This document shows, in pieces, positions 8,778 to 16,918 of a stretch of 64,000 bases of DNA (positions are counted from its first letter, which is position 1; every line of letters starts with the position of its first letter). The notes under the pieces are model-generated. The model was not told the DNA's origin and ran no database searches. It was given only the letters and a program-made list of their open reading frames with translations. Origin of the DNA: Evansella cellulosilytica DSM 2522 (GTDB taxonomy: Bacteria > Bacillota > Bacilli > Bacillales > Salisediminibacteriaceae). The stretch covers positions 992,001-1,056,000 of the forward strand of contig NC_014829.1 of the NCBI RefSeq assembly GCF_000177235.2, written 5' to 3'. The translations under genes and the position numbers were made by a program.

Positions 8778-9563
8778 ATGAACAATGGAAAAGTATTCTT
8801 TGTGGGAGCGGGCCCCGGAGACGCAGACTTAATAACGGTGAAAGGCGCCAAAGCAATTCAATGTGCAGATGTTATTGTGTATGATAGACTTATCAACAAA
8901 GACCTATTAGACTATGCAAAACCATTAGTAGAGCTCATTTACTGTGGAAAATTACCAGATCGTCATATCATTCCGCAAGAAAATATAAATGAAATAATAG
9001 TAGAGCATGCTAAAAAGGGAAAAACAGTTGTGAGGCTTAAGGGTGGAGATCCAAGTATTTTTGGGCGCGTAGGTGAAGAAGCAGAGCACTGTGTCAATAA
9101 CGGTGTCTCCTACGAAATTGTCCCTGGAATAACATCAGGAATTGCCGCGACAACTTATGCTGGAATTCCGTTAACACATAGAGATTTAAGCTCATCATGT
9201 GCATTTATCACAGGCCATAAACGAACTGATCAAATCCAAAAGGAAACGCAGTGGGATAAGCTGGCAACTTCTGTTGACACTCTCGTTTTTTATATGGGCG
9301 TTGGCAACTTACGTATGATACAGGAACAGCTAGTTTTACATGGCCGTTCCCGAAAAACGCCTGTAGCACTCGTACGGTGGGGAACAACAGAGGAGCAAGA
9401 AACATTAGTTGGCACCCTTGATAACATAGTTGAGAAGGTAGAGGCAGCACAGTTTCGTTCACCTGCAATTATTGTAGTTGGTGAAGTCGTTACACTGCGT
9501 GAAAAGCTTGCATGGTTTGCAGAAAAAGGAGCAGAGACGCTCACTGTAGCGCAAGGGTCGTAA
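8778..9563 (+). CDS. cobA: Uroporphyrinogen-III C-methyltransferase (SUMT)
   Basis: This enzyme methylates uroporphyrinogen III twice with S-adenosylmethionine to give precorrin-2, the first committed step to siroheme. About 261 residues, single-domain SUMT length. Family motifs are clear: VGAGPGDADLITVKG at the N-terminus, VVRLKGGDPSIFGRVGEE, and VPGITSG with the PLTHRD loop. Two in-frame ATGs lie 6 bases apart (8772 and 8778); I chose 8778 because AGGGG is then 8 bases upstream rather than 2. It begins the siroheme set with SirB and precorrin-2 dehydrogenase, which together feed the nitrite reductase. Confidence 0.95.
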   Translation: MNNGKVFFVGAGPGDADLITVKGAKAIQCADVIVYDRLINKDLLDYAKPLVELIYCGKLPDRHIIPQENINEIIVEHAKKGKTVVRLKGGDPSIFGRVGEEAEHCVNNGVSYEIVPGITSGIAATTYAGIPLTHRDLSSSCAFITGHKRTDQIQKETQWDKLATSVDTLVFYMGVGNLRMIQEQLVLHGRSRKTPVALVRWGTTEEQETLVGTLDNIVEKVEAAQFRSPAIIVVGEVVTLREKLAWFAEKGAETLTVAQGS

Positions 9564-9581
9564 TAGAAAGAGGTGTTATTT

Positions 9582-10343
9582 ATGGAAAAAGAGCAATGGA
9601 AAAAAGGAGTATTAATTTTAGCGCACGGATCACGTGATAAAAAATGGGTTCAATTAATTGATGAAAGTGTCGATAACATTAAAACAGATGTGCCAGTAAC
9701 GATCGGGTATCTTGAATTAATTGAAGGTCGCAGCATCGCTGATGGCGTCAGAAGACTTGAACAACAAGGTGTAGAAGAAATATTAGCGATTCCTTTTTTC
9801 GTTTGCTCTGGAAGTACACATCTCGCAGAAATTCAATATGCTCTTGGCGTTATTAAAACGCCTTTACTTGAAACGGACCTTCCTCTCATCCATCCGAAGG
9901 CAAACATCGTTTGGGGAGAGGCAATGGACTATCATCCGTTTATTTTAAAGGTACTTGAAGAACGTATATCGTCCCTTACGCTGGAACCAGAAAACGAGCG
10001 GTTATTACTCGTTGCACACGGAAGTAACCGACCTGACTTTGAGCCAAAATGGGAAAAAACTTTACGTTATATGTGCACGTATTTCAAAGAAAAATACCGT
10101 TTTAACGATAGTAACTACGGAACCATTCTCCCAGATACGATTACCGAAGCGGCGGAGCAGCTAAGCGATAATAATAAACACAAACTCGTTGTTGTCCCTG
10201 TCTTTTTAAGTGAAGGGTATTATACGTCAAAAAAGATCCCTTCCAAACTCGTTGAGGTTGACCATGTGTATGATGGAAAAACATACTTACCTCACTCTGC
10301 GATCACGGAATGGCTGCAGGAGCAGGTAAACAATTATGTTTAG
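9582..10343 (+). CDS. sirB: Sirohydrochlorin ferrochelatase
   Basis: A 253-residue CbiX/SirB-family chelatase inserting Fe2+ into sirohydrochlorin, the last step of siroheme synthesis. It has two homologous halves, each starting with a strand and an AHGS motif: His15 in LILAHGSRDKKW and His146 in LLVAHGSNRPDF. A further conserved His80 sits in GSTHLAEIQ, which is the usual second metal-binding residue. The ATG at 9582 has AAGAGGTG upstream at good distance; an upstream in-frame GTG at 9573 falls inside that site. It follows cobA by 18 bases. Confidence 0.93.
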   Translation: MEKEQWKKGVLILAHGSRDKKWVQLIDESVDNIKTDVPVTIGYLELIEGRSIADGVRRLEQQGVEEILAIPFFVCSGSTHLAEIQYALGVIKTPLLETDLPLIHPKANIVWGEAMDYHPFILKVLEERISSLTLEPENERLLLVAHGSNRPDFEPKWEKTLRYMCTYFKEKYRFNDSNYGTILPDTITEAAEQLSDNNKHKLVVVPVFLSEGYYTSKKIPSKLVEVDHVYDGKTYLPHSAITEWLQEQVNNYV

Positions 10344-10402
10344 TTTTACTTCGCTATACGCCAGTACGTATACGCTAGGAAGAATAAGGCAGGTAAACAA
10401 AA

Positions 10403-11032
10403 ATGGCTAAATTCACTCCATGCATGGTTAAGTTGAACGGTAAAAAGGCTGTCGTTGTTGGTGGCGGTAAAGTTGCGTATCGAAAGGTGCAGCAGCTCCT
10501 TTCTAATCAATGTAAAGTAAAGGTCATAAGTCCAGATTTATGCGACGAACTTGACTCAATCATTGACCAATGTGATTATGAAAACAGAAGCTACGTTAAT
10601 GGTGATACAGAGGGCTCTTTTATTGTAATTGCGGCGACAAACGATAAAGCGATAAATGAAGCCATATATGAGGATGCACAACAAGCTCCTTTTATCAATA
10701 TTGTCGATAATCAAAAGCTGTCCAATTTCTTTTTACCTGCTGTAGTTGACCGTGGTGCATTACAAATAGCGATATCGACGACAGGTACGAGCCCAATTTT
10801 CACTAAAAAAATTAGAGAACAGCTAGAAACATTGTTCGGTACAGAATATGAAGCCTACTTAGAGAAAATAGGAGAACTACGGCAAGATATTATTAAGCAG
10901 GCAAAAAATGTGAGTCAAAAAAAAGAGTTGTTGGAACAACTTACAGACGATGAGCTACTTGAAGCATTTAGAGAAAACGATGAAACAAAGATAGAAGCTT
11001 ATATCTCAAATATAAGAAAGAGCTTAAAGTGA
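10403..11032 (+). CDS. Precorrin-2 dehydrogenase (Met8/YlnF/SirC type)
   Basis: A 209-residue NAD-dependent enzyme oxidising precorrin-2 to sirohydrochlorin. The N-terminal Rossmann motif is GKKAVVVGGGKVAYRKV, followed by the conserved FIVIAATND and the Asn/Asp-containing INIVDNQKLSNFFLPAV stretch with the catalytic-type Asp. The C-terminal helical dimerisation region follows. The three siroheme steps are split between separate proteins here, as in other Bacillaceae. The gene ends the nitrate/siroheme operon: a strong terminator begins 9 bases after its stop. Confidence 0.93.
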   Translation: MAKFTPCMVKLNGKKAVVVGGGKVAYRKVQQLLSNQCKVKVISPDLCDELDSIIDQCDYENRSYVNGDTEGSFIVIAATNDKAINEAIYEDAQQAPFINIVDNQKLSNFFLPAVVDRGALQIAISTTGTSPIFTKKIREQLETLFGTEYEAYLEKIGELRQDIIKQAKNVSQKKELLEQLTDDELLEAFRENDETKIEAYISNIRKSLK

Positions 11033-11041
11033 TAGTTGGAG

Positions 11042-11071
11042 GGCAATTGGCACGAGGCCAATTGCCTTTTT
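11042..11071 (+). terminator. Rho-independent terminator of the nitrate/siroheme operon
   Basis: A perfect 10-bp stem, GGCAATTGGC (11042-11051) and GCCAATTGCC (11057-11066), with a 5-base loop is followed by TTTTT. It ends transcription after the precorrin-2 dehydrogenase. Confidence 0.93.
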
Positions 11072-11107
11072 AATGCTTTTGGTTTGGGTGTGAAGGTTAG
11101 AAGGGCG

Positions 11108-11180
11108 GGCGCCATCTGCCCTTGAGCAAAGAAAAGTGAGTGTGAAGGTAAGATGGGGAGCTGCCATCTGCCCTTCGCCA
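11108..11180. repeat. Dispersed hairpin repeat, family A (copy and a half)
   Basis: The segment reads GCCATCTGCCCTTGAGC, then an A-rich spacer, then GTGAAGGTAAGATGG, and starts again at 11161 with GCCATCTGCCCTT. The two arms are partly complementary (CCATCTGCCCTT against GAAGGTAAGATGG). Related copies occur at about 48950-49003 and 56136-56190, always between genes. It looks like a small REP/MITE-type element; no coding frame. Confidence 0.7.
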
Positions 11181-11261
11181 AATAACACTAGTACGCACGG
11201 CGATAAAATTCACTGCAAAATTTATACTTTCTTTTATAAATTCACTCATAGTAGTCTATAA

Positions 11262-11389
11262 GGGATTGCAATGGCTACGCACATTGCTTAAGGGCACCGA
11301 AAAAGTGAAAGAACGCCACTTTTTCAGTTCACTTAAAGAACACCACTTATTCAGTGCCTTCAAAAAATCGACCTTTTGAGTCATCCTCT
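11262..11389. repeat. Dispersed hairpin repeat, family B (fullest copy)
   Basis: The unit begins GATTGCAATGGCTACGCACA, continues through TTGCTTAAGGGCACCG, and then carries AAAAAGTGAAAGAACGCCAC with a TTTTTCAGT return arm and a second, shorter return ending TTCAGTGCC. The ends fold on each other. Relatives are seen at 22849-22915, 33514-33562, 33901-33942 (inverted) and 40891-40968. It lies between convergent genes and may double as a terminator. Confidence 0.7.
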
Positions 11390-11398
11390 GATCATTAT

Positions 11399-12361
11399 TT
11401 AATAGCCTTTATCGTAGTCTACGACATTAATGGTAAGCTCTTCATCGTTCATGTAGTTTAGGAGGTTAGGAATAAAAATATCATGAATGACTCTTTCATC
11501 GTAATGCTCTGTAGAACCAGAAGTGTGCGGTGTGACGATCACGTTTTCCATGGCCCAAAGTGGACTAGTCGACTCTAATGGTTCCTTTTGAAATACATCA
11601 AGTCCAGCGCCGGCAATTTCATCATTTCGTAAAGCGGCAATCAATTCGTTTTCTACAACAATATCTCCTCTCCCAATGTTAATAAAGAAAGCTGAGTTTT
11701 TCATATGAGAAAACTGCTCTTTACCGAACATTCCTTCTGTTTCTTTCGTAAGAGGTAAAGTAACAACAACATAGTCACATTGTGGCAGCATGTTATTCAA
11801 TTCGTTAGGAGTATACATGTGGTCAACATATTCCGTTTTTTGTCCTGAGTTTCTTACACCTAGCACCTTCATGCCAAACGCTTTCGCAATTTTAGCTGTT
11901 TCTTTCCCTATTGCGCCAACGCCAATGATTCCTATTGTTTTTTCGTGAATCTCTAACTTAAGGTTTGCATGATGCCACTTTTTCTCCTGTTGATTACGAA
12001 CGTAGTGATGTATTTGTCGTGTTAAACCTAGCATGAGTGCAAATATGGTTTCTGAAATTGGGTATGCGTGTACACCATTTGCACTCGTGACTAACATATT
12101 TCTATTTTTCATTTCCTCTAAAGGAATCTTGTTTACGCCAGCACTCCATGTTTGAAGCCATTTTAACTTCGAATTTTCAGTGAAGCAGTAAGTAAGCATT
12201 TCTTTTTTCCAGCCTGCGATGACTTCCGCATCAGAAAGATGCTTCTTCCAAATGGTAGGGTCCTTACTAACAATCACTTCCCAGGAAGGAACAGTTGATT
12301 TAATAGCTTCGATTAAAGGTTGTCCTAATTCGTGTGTAATAACTAGCTTTTTCTTAGCCAT
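11399..12361 (-). CDS. D-2-hydroxyacid dehydrogenase, NAD-dependent
   Basis: A 320-residue enzyme of the D-isomer-specific 2-hydroxyacid dehydrogenase family, interconverting a 2-oxoacid and a D-2-hydroxyacid with NAD(H). The Rossmann motif GIIGVGAIGKE is near residue 145. The catalytic triad is present: Arg231 (NIGRGDIV), Glu260 (QKEPLES) and His279 (TPHTSG). The substrate cannot be told from sequence. I chose the ATG at 12361 (MAKKKLV) because GGAGGT lies 5 bases upstream; an in-frame upstream ATG lacks a site. It is a single gene reading against the nitrate operon. A multi-spanning transporter gene lies upstream on the same strand. Confidence 0.9.
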   Translation of the reverse strand: MAKKKLVITHELGQPLIEAIKSTVPSWEVIVSKDPTIWKKHLSDAEVIAGWKKEMLTYCFTENSKLKWLQTWSAGVNKIPLEEMKNRNMLVTSANGVHAYPISETIFALMLGLTRQIHHYVRNQQEKKWHHANLKLEIHEKTIGIIGVGAIGKETAKIAKAFGMKVLGVRNSGQKTEYVDHMYTPNELNNMLPQCDYVVVTLPLTKETEGMFGKEQFSHMKNSAFFINIGRGDIVVENELIAALRNDEIAGAGLDVFQKEPLESTSPLWAMENVIVTPHTSGSTEHYDERVIHDIFIPNLLNYMNDEELTINVVDYDKGY

Positions 12362-12505
12362 TTCATACCTCCGATAGTTTTTTTCCATTTTATCAAACTT
12401 TGTGCAAATTTGCTTAAAACCCTTCTAGTGGAAAAAAAGATTGAGTATGCTACGACAGTTTATTTTTAGCCAAAAATGCTGTCTGGAATATTTCCCATCA
12501 CTAGA

Positions 12506-12544
12506 AAGGGCGCTTCAAAAGGTTTTTTCCTTTTGAAGGCCCTT
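12506..12544 (-). terminator. Long hairpin after the 12.7-14.1 kb transporter gene
   Basis: AAGGGCGCTTCAAAAGG (12506-12522) pairs with CCTTTTGAAGGCCCTT (12529-12544), with one bulge and a T-rich loop. No clean U-run follows on the minus strand, so it may be a weak or bidirectional terminator. The rest of the 12362-12670 gap shows no gene. Confidence 0.55.
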
Positions 12545-12670
12545 AATGCCGTGACCGGGTCAATAAATTCGTTTCACTGAGTAGGAGCATGAAGAGTGGA
12601 GGTATAATAATGATTGGTAATAACATATAGAATTGTGATTTACCGAATTCTAAATAATTCATCAAAGCTG

Positions 12671-14101
12671 CTAAATGATCAGTATCGCAATAATTGTAGC
12701 GACGAGCAATCCGATCATGACAGGTAAAAAGTTTTGCCTAACGAGGTCCATCGGCTTAACGCCGGCAACCCCGGAGTCAGCGGCTACGCCAAATGCCCAA
12801 GCAGCTAACGTTCCACCGCCAGCAAAAATCGTTGCAACTTGCCCAATAGATGCTAATACTGCTACGTCCATTCCAGCGCCTCCGCCTAAACCGGCTGCAA
12901 GAGCACCTACAAGTGGCAATCCGGAGAAGCCAGATCCGTCCATTCCAGCTAGTAGTGATATAATAACCATCCCGACGACAATTGTAACTGGATTACTATC
13001 AATGTGATGTGCCATCGCAGTGCCTAAATCAAATAAAAAGCCTGGCGCTCCTTCACCGAGAACGGTTTCAGCATGATCTGGATGTCCAAGTAAGAAAAAA
13101 GCGGCAATCGGAATCACTGGAGCAAATATTTTTATAGCAAAATAGAAGCCTTCGCGAATGTGTCCGACAATATCTTCGATTGCTTTATTCCCTTTTGATA
13201 AAAAGGATGAAATTAATAGTAATGATACTGCGGTTCCACCAAGGAGTGCTGTAGCCTCATCACCTTGAATCGCATATTCAGGGGTTATGAATGCACGATA
13301 TAGCATGAGAAAGACGACACTAAATAAAACGAAAGGAACGAACATAGCTAAAAACTTCGCCTTTTTGTTTTGTTCTACATGTGGATCGTCCTCCCCAATA
13401 CTGAGTGCGTCCTCAGGAGGTGTCGCTTTCCATTTCCCTTTCGCCATCCCTCTTCTTAATCGATAATAAGCAATTCCGATGGCGATAAAACCAACGACAA
13501 ATGAAAACAATGCAGTGTAAGGAAGTATATCTACAGACTGCAAGCCAGCTGCAGACGATGTAATTCCAGTTGCACCTTGAATAACTAAGTCACCAGATAA
13601 TGCCATACCATGACCGAATAAGTTAATGGATATGGCTGCTCCCATTGCTGGTAAACCAGCTTTTAGAGCAACGGGTAGTAAGACAGTACCGACTAATGCA
13701 ACTGCTGGTGTTGGCCAGAAAAATGTGGCAGCGAGGTACATCGCTGATCCTAGCACGAAAAAAGCAGTTGTAGGGTTCACCATTAACCGTTTTAATGGGG
13801 ATACCATGAGCGTATCTGCCCCAGTATTTTGCAGCGATTTTAGCATAGCAACCATGAGGGCGATAACGAGCATAATATCAAAGAGTACAATACCCGAGTT
13901 CAAAAAAGCACCGAATACGACTTGTGAAGCAGCAACTAATCCATTTAAAAACGATAATTCGAGGTTATAAATAAAACCGAGCACAAATGTCCCTAAGATA
14001 GCAGGAAGTACAACATCGCGTCGGAATATCATAAACGTAAATATTACTAATATAACAAGCAAGAACACCCAATGTGCAGAAGTTAGTGTTACTTGTTCCA
14101 T
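12671..14101 (-). CDS. Multi-spanning membrane transporter, family not certain
   Basis: A 476-residue polytopic membrane protein with about 11-12 hydrophobic helices, starting at an ATG with GAAAGGAG upstream. It is rich in Gly and Ala in the C-terminal third (SLLAGMDGSGFSGLPLVGA, FAGGGTLAAWAFG), and has a GHGMALSGDLVIQGATG loop near the middle, typical of ion-coupled organic-acid carriers of the IT (GntP/CitM-like) superfamily. A charged cytoplasmic loop (about residues 215-250) separates two halves. I cannot assign a substrate. The next gene on this strand is the D-2-hydroxyacid dehydrogenase, about 310 bases downstream, which could suggest hydroxyacid or oxoacid uptake, but a hairpin between them argues against a single operon. 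Confidence 0.75.
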   Translation of the reverse strand: MEQVTLTSAHWVFLLVILVIFTFMIFRRDVVLPAILGTFVLGFIYNLELSFLNGLVAASQVVFGAFLNSGIVLFDIMLVIALMVAMLKSLQNTGADTLMVSPLKRLMVNPTTAFFVLGSAMYLAATFFWPTPAVALVGTVLLPVALKAGLPAMGAAISINLFGHGMALSGDLVIQGATGITSSAAGLQSVDILPYTALFSFVVGFIAIGIAYYRLRRGMAKGKWKATPPEDALSIGEDDPHVEQNKKAKFLAMFVPFVLFSVVFLMLYRAFITPEYAIQGDEATALLGGTAVSLLLISSFLSKGNKAIEDIVGHIREGFYFAIKIFAPVIPIAAFFLLGHPDHAETVLGEGAPGFLFDLGTAMAHHIDSNPVTIVVGMVIISLLAGMDGSGFSGLPLVGALAAGLGGGAGMDVAVLASIGQVATIFAGGGTLAAWAFGVAADSGVAGVKPMDLVRQNFLPVMIGLLVATIIAILII

Positions 14102-14247
14102 TGTTAACTCCTTTCAAACCAGGAAGGTTAAGTAATTTTATGAAAAACGAAACTACTCGTAATGTATGAACAAGATGGTGATTTGTTACTGTGAGAAGAG
14201 CCTAGAAAAACTATTTAATTATAATTTAATGAAAGGAAGCATGGAAT

Positions 14248-14850
14248 GTGGAACCAATGGATAAACGTTTTTTCAAACAATCTACTCTGCAGCTCGCAAT
14301 CAACTTATTAGGAAAGACGTTAGTAAAAGAAAGTGATGCAGGAGTGACTGCGGGGAAAATTGTGGAGACTGAAGCGTATAAAGGTCCTCACGATCGTGCA
14401 GCTCATAGCTTTAATAATCGAAGAACGAAACGAACGGAAGTGATGTTTGGACCTAGTGGCTATACGTATACATATGTAATGCATACCCATTGTCTCGTTA
14501 ACGTGGTTAGTGCTGAAGTAGGACAGCCAGAAGCTGTATTAATCAGGGCAATCGAGCCATTAGTCGGTATTGATTTGATACTAGCTCGTAGAGGAGAAGG
14601 TAAAGCATTACATGAGCTAACAAATGGACCAGGGAAGTTAACAAAAGCAATGGGAATTGATATTACGGACTACGGACTTCCGTTGTTTGAAAAACCGCTG
14701 TTTATAGCTGACGGAGATGGAATCGCTCCTGAAGAGATAAGCAAAGGCCCGAGAATCGGCATAGAAAACAGTGGAGAAGCAAAAGATTACCCGTGGAGAT
14801 TTTGGATAGCAAATAATCAATTCGTATCTAGATATAGAAGAAAAAAGTAG
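14248..14850 (+). CDS. mpg: DNA-3-methyladenine glycosylase (AAG/MPG family)
   Basis: A 200-residue alkylpurine DNA glycosylase that excises damaged purines such as 3-methyladenine in base excision repair. Typical motifs: LLGKTLV, the catalytic region IVETEAYKGPHDRAAHSF, RRTKRTEVMFGPSGYTYTY, VNVVSAEVGQPEAVLIRAIEP and TNGPGKLTKAMGI. Full family length. The start is probably GTG 14248 with AAAGGA 10 bases upstream; an ATG at 14257 is too far from that site. It stands alone, divergent from the transporter gene. Confidence 0.93.
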   Translation: MEPMDKRFFKQSTLQLAINLLGKTLVKESDAGVTAGKIVETEAYKGPHDRAAHSFNNRRTKRTEVMFGPSGYTYTYVMHTHCLVNVVSAEVGQPEAVLIRAIEPLVGIDLILARRGEGKALHELTNGPGKLTKAMGIDITDYGLPLFEKPLFIADGDGIAPEEISKGPRIGIENSGEAKDYPWRFWIANNQFVSRYRRKK

Positions 14851-14908
14851 GATTTCGTGTATAATTTTCATACAACTCCACATGCTACCAATGAAGGAGG
14901 CGATAAAA

Positions 14909-15133
14909 ATGGCAAAAACGATTACTGCTGTAAGGAAAAATAATGAAGGTGATATCGTAGAATTGCAACTATCGTCAGGAGAGGTAGTAGACTACAAAGA
15001 AGCACAGCAAATGGCAAAGAATGGTGATATTGAGCATGTTAATGTGTTCCGTGGACGTGACGGTGAAGAGCACTTAAGAAGCGATGCTGATGGTATCGAA
15101 GAGAATAATTTAGATAATTTGCCAAACTTTTAA
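14909..15133 (+). CDS. DUF3892 family small protein
   Basis: A 74-residue soluble protein, MAKTITAVRKNNEGDIVELQ onward, with the ITAVRK start and NVFRGRDGEEHLRS end typical of the DUF3892 family found in Bacillaceae. Function is unknown. The ATG at 14909 has a strong GAAGGAGGCGAT site. It ends in an acidic tail and is followed by its own terminator, so it is a single-gene unit. Confidence 0.88.
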   Translation: MAKTITAVRKNNEGDIVELQLSSGEVVDYKEAQQMAKNGDIEHVNVFRGRDGEEHLRSDADGIEENNLDNLPNF

Positions 15134-15154
15134 AACAAAAACACAAAATATATA

Positions 15155-15198
15155 AGAATGGCGGTAGTCGAAATAACGACATTTCCGTCATTCTTTTT
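15155..15198 (+). terminator. Terminator after the DUF3892 gene
   Basis: AGAATGGCGG (15155-15164) pairs with CCGTCATTCT (15185-15194), one G-U pair, followed by TTTTCT. An inner GTCG/CGAC pair extends the stem. Confidence 0.85.
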
Positions 15199-15245
15199 CT
15201 ATTATTGTCGTACGATGTGTCTGTTTATTTATATGTGTTATAAAC

Positions 15246-15297
15246 TAAGAGGTTGACTCAAAAGGTCTAATTTTTTACCTTTTGAGTCAACCTCTTA
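15246..15297. repeat. Perfect 21-bp inverted repeat (family C)
   Basis: Positions 15246-15266 are an exact reverse complement of 15277-15297, with a 10-base T-rich loop. The core GAGGTTGACTCAAAAGGT recurs with changes at 58404-58450 and, as a half, at 11373-11385. No U-run follows on either side, so it is not a textbook terminator. Confidence 0.8.
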
Positions 15298-15345
15298 AGC
15301 TTCTGGAGCCTTCTTTTCAGTATAAAACTGAATGAACAGCCTTCC

Positions 15346-15432
15346 TCATGTAGATAATGTAACGAACGTCACAACCGCTACAAATCCAAGAGCACATATA
15401 ATCATGAGCTTTAGAAAGCCTTTTTTCGTCAT
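15346..15432 (-). CDS. Possible 28-residue membrane peptide
   Basis: A short minus-strand frame, MTKKGFLKLMIICALGFVAV and on to the end in TFVTLST, forms one basic N-terminus plus a single hydrophobic helix. An AAGG site lies about 4 bases before the ATG, which is rather close. No family is recognised. It could be a small membrane protein; it could also be chance, and its spacing from the perfect inverted repeat suggests that the repeat might act as its terminator. Confidence 0.4.
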   Translation of the reverse strand: MTKKGFLKLMIICALGFVAVVTFVTLST

Positions 15433-15529
15433 AGCCTTGTCTTTATCAAAATCAAAAGAAAAGCATTTCTATATTTATTCCAATCCTATATACTAATAAA
15501 TATCACTTATGTTAAAGGAGGCCATCACT

Positions 15530-15781
15530 ATGGCAAAGTCAAAAGCGAAAAAGCAGAGAGAGAGGCTCGTTCGTGAAGGGAGAAGAAACCCAGAAAGTAG
15601 TCGAAGTCCGTTTGTATTTACTGACATGAGAGTGCGAAAAACGAAAACCAAAAAAGATCATCTATACCAGCACAAGCATAAAAACCATCATTCCCAAGAC
15701 GGAAGCGATGGTTTTTTTTATGCTTCTTTAATTGACTACAAAAATGGGATGCATGGAATGAGCGGATGTCTAATACGATAG
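15530..15781 (+). CDS. Small basic uncharacterised protein
   Basis: An 83-residue, strongly basic protein starting MAKSKAKKQRERLVREGRRN at an ATG with AAAGGAGGCC upstream. It resembles short Lys/Arg-rich proteins of Bacillaceae of unknown function (YqkK-like in appearance, not verified). A terminator-type hairpin (15681-15719) lies inside the last third of the frame, so the mRNA may end before the stop codon. This suggests that the present C-terminus is an extension and that the ancestral stop was lost. The last 20 residues look unlike the rest. Confidence 0.65.
   Translation: MAKSKAKKQRERLVREGRRNPESSRSPFVFTDMRVRKTKTKKDHLYQHKHKNHHSQDGSDGFFYASLIDYKNGMHGMSGCLIR
15681..15719 (+). terminator. 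Hairpin with U-run inside a reading frame
   Basis: AAACCATC (15682-15689) pairs with GATGGTTT (15707-15714) followed by more T (8 T in all). It has full terminator form yet lies inside the 15530-15781 frame. Confidence 0.75.
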
Positions 15782-15818
15782 CTTTAGTAGGCTTACTTCG
15801 AATCAGAGGAGGAAGGCA

Positions 15819-16907
15819 ATGCAAGATATCGTCGATTATATATCGCTAATGAAAAAGAGACCAAATGAAACGTTTGCTATGGCGACAATTATTTATATAG
15901 AAGGCTCCTCGTATAGACGTGAAGGAGCGAAAATGATGTTTTCCAAAGCTAGAAGCAGCTTTGGGATGATAAGCGGTGGATGTTTAGAAGAGGATTTGTC
16001 TTATTATGCTCAACAAGTGATTGAAACGAAAAAACAACAAATTGTCCCATATGACTTACGAAGTGAGAGTGATGAAGGTTGGGGAAAAGGTGCAGGATGT
16101 AACGGGAAAATATATGTACACATTGAGCCAGTTGGTTGGAACATAGGCACAACTTGGAAACAAATCGATGAGGAACTCTTACAAGGTCACGATGTGATCT
16201 CCTTCCGAAAGCTTGAGAATGGTAGGGTAGTGCAGCCTCTTTTATTCTACAAAAATGGCACAAGCATCACAAGCGAGCCCAGTATTCATTTAACTGAGAC
16301 ATTTTCCAAAAAGCTTCAACAATTCGTCAACAGTGAAGCTATTCTTGATTATGAAGAACTTGAAGGAGATCAAGTCATGATTGAACGGTTTAAAGCACCG
16401 TCTTTACTATATATTTTTGGAGCAGGACCAGATGTGGAGTCAGTAGTAAAGAGAGCTGTCGATTTTAATTTTAAGGTCGTAGTCATTGATCCAAGAGAGG
16501 CAAGATGTAACGAGACATTTTTTCCTCAGGCAAGTGAATTAATAGTTGCGCATCCTGAGCGTTTCTTGCAGGACAATAGCATTTGTGAAAGTAGTTACGT
16601 ATTAATCATGACTCATAGCTTTCAGCAGGATAAAGTGATATTAGAGTATTTCATGCATGTGAGAGCAAAATATATTGGTATTCTCGGTTCGAAACGACGA
16701 ACGAATCGATTGCTAGGCGAGGAAGCAATACCAGATTGGTTACATTCACCTGTAGGGATAAATATTTATGCTGAGGGGGCAGAGGAGATTAGTATTAGTA
16801 TTTTAGGAGAATTAATTAAAGTAAGGAATGAGCGGAATGCCAAAAATAGAAAGCAGAAAAAGAAAAAGGAGCTTCCATTTCTAAAAAACTTGCAATCTTT
16901 ATGTTAG
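15819..16907 (+). CDS. XdhC/CoxI family molybdenum-hydroxylase maturation protein
   Basis: A 362-residue XdhC-family protein, like B. subtilis PucA, which helps insert the (sulfurated) molybdenum cofactor into xanthine dehydrogenase-type enzymes. The N-terminal XdhC domain has SSYRREGAKM and MISGGCLEEDL; the C-terminal Rossmann domain has LLYIFGAGPDVESVV and ILGSKRRTNRLL. The C-terminal 25 residues are Lys-rich. ATG 15819 follows AGAGGAGGAAGG. It is coupled to the next gene, a MobA-like nucleotidyltransferase, the usual pair. No xanthine dehydrogenase structural gene is present in the window. Confidence 0.9.
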   Translation: MQDIVDYISLMKKRPNETFAMATIIYIEGSSYRREGAKMMFSKARSSFGMISGGCLEEDLSYYAQQVIETKKQQIVPYDLRSESDEGWGKGAGCNGKIYVHIEPVGWNIGTTWKQIDEELLQGHDVISFRKLENGRVVQPLLFYKNGTSITSEPSIHLTETFSKKLQQFVNSEAILDYEELEGDQVMIERFKAPSLLYIFGAGPDVESVVKRAVDFNFKVVVIDPREARCNETFFPQASELIVAHPERFLQDNSICESSYVLIMTHSFQQDKVILEYFMHVRAKYIGILGSKRRTNRLLGEEAIPDWLHSPVGINIYAEGAEEISISILGELIKVRNERNAKNRKQKKKKELPFLKNLQSLC

Positions 16908-16918
16908 GTGTTGGTAAC

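Noticed and set aside
12671-14101. Naming the transporter as gluconate or citrate permease
   Set aside because: Only general IT-superfamily character is visible; no substrate motif could be recognised.
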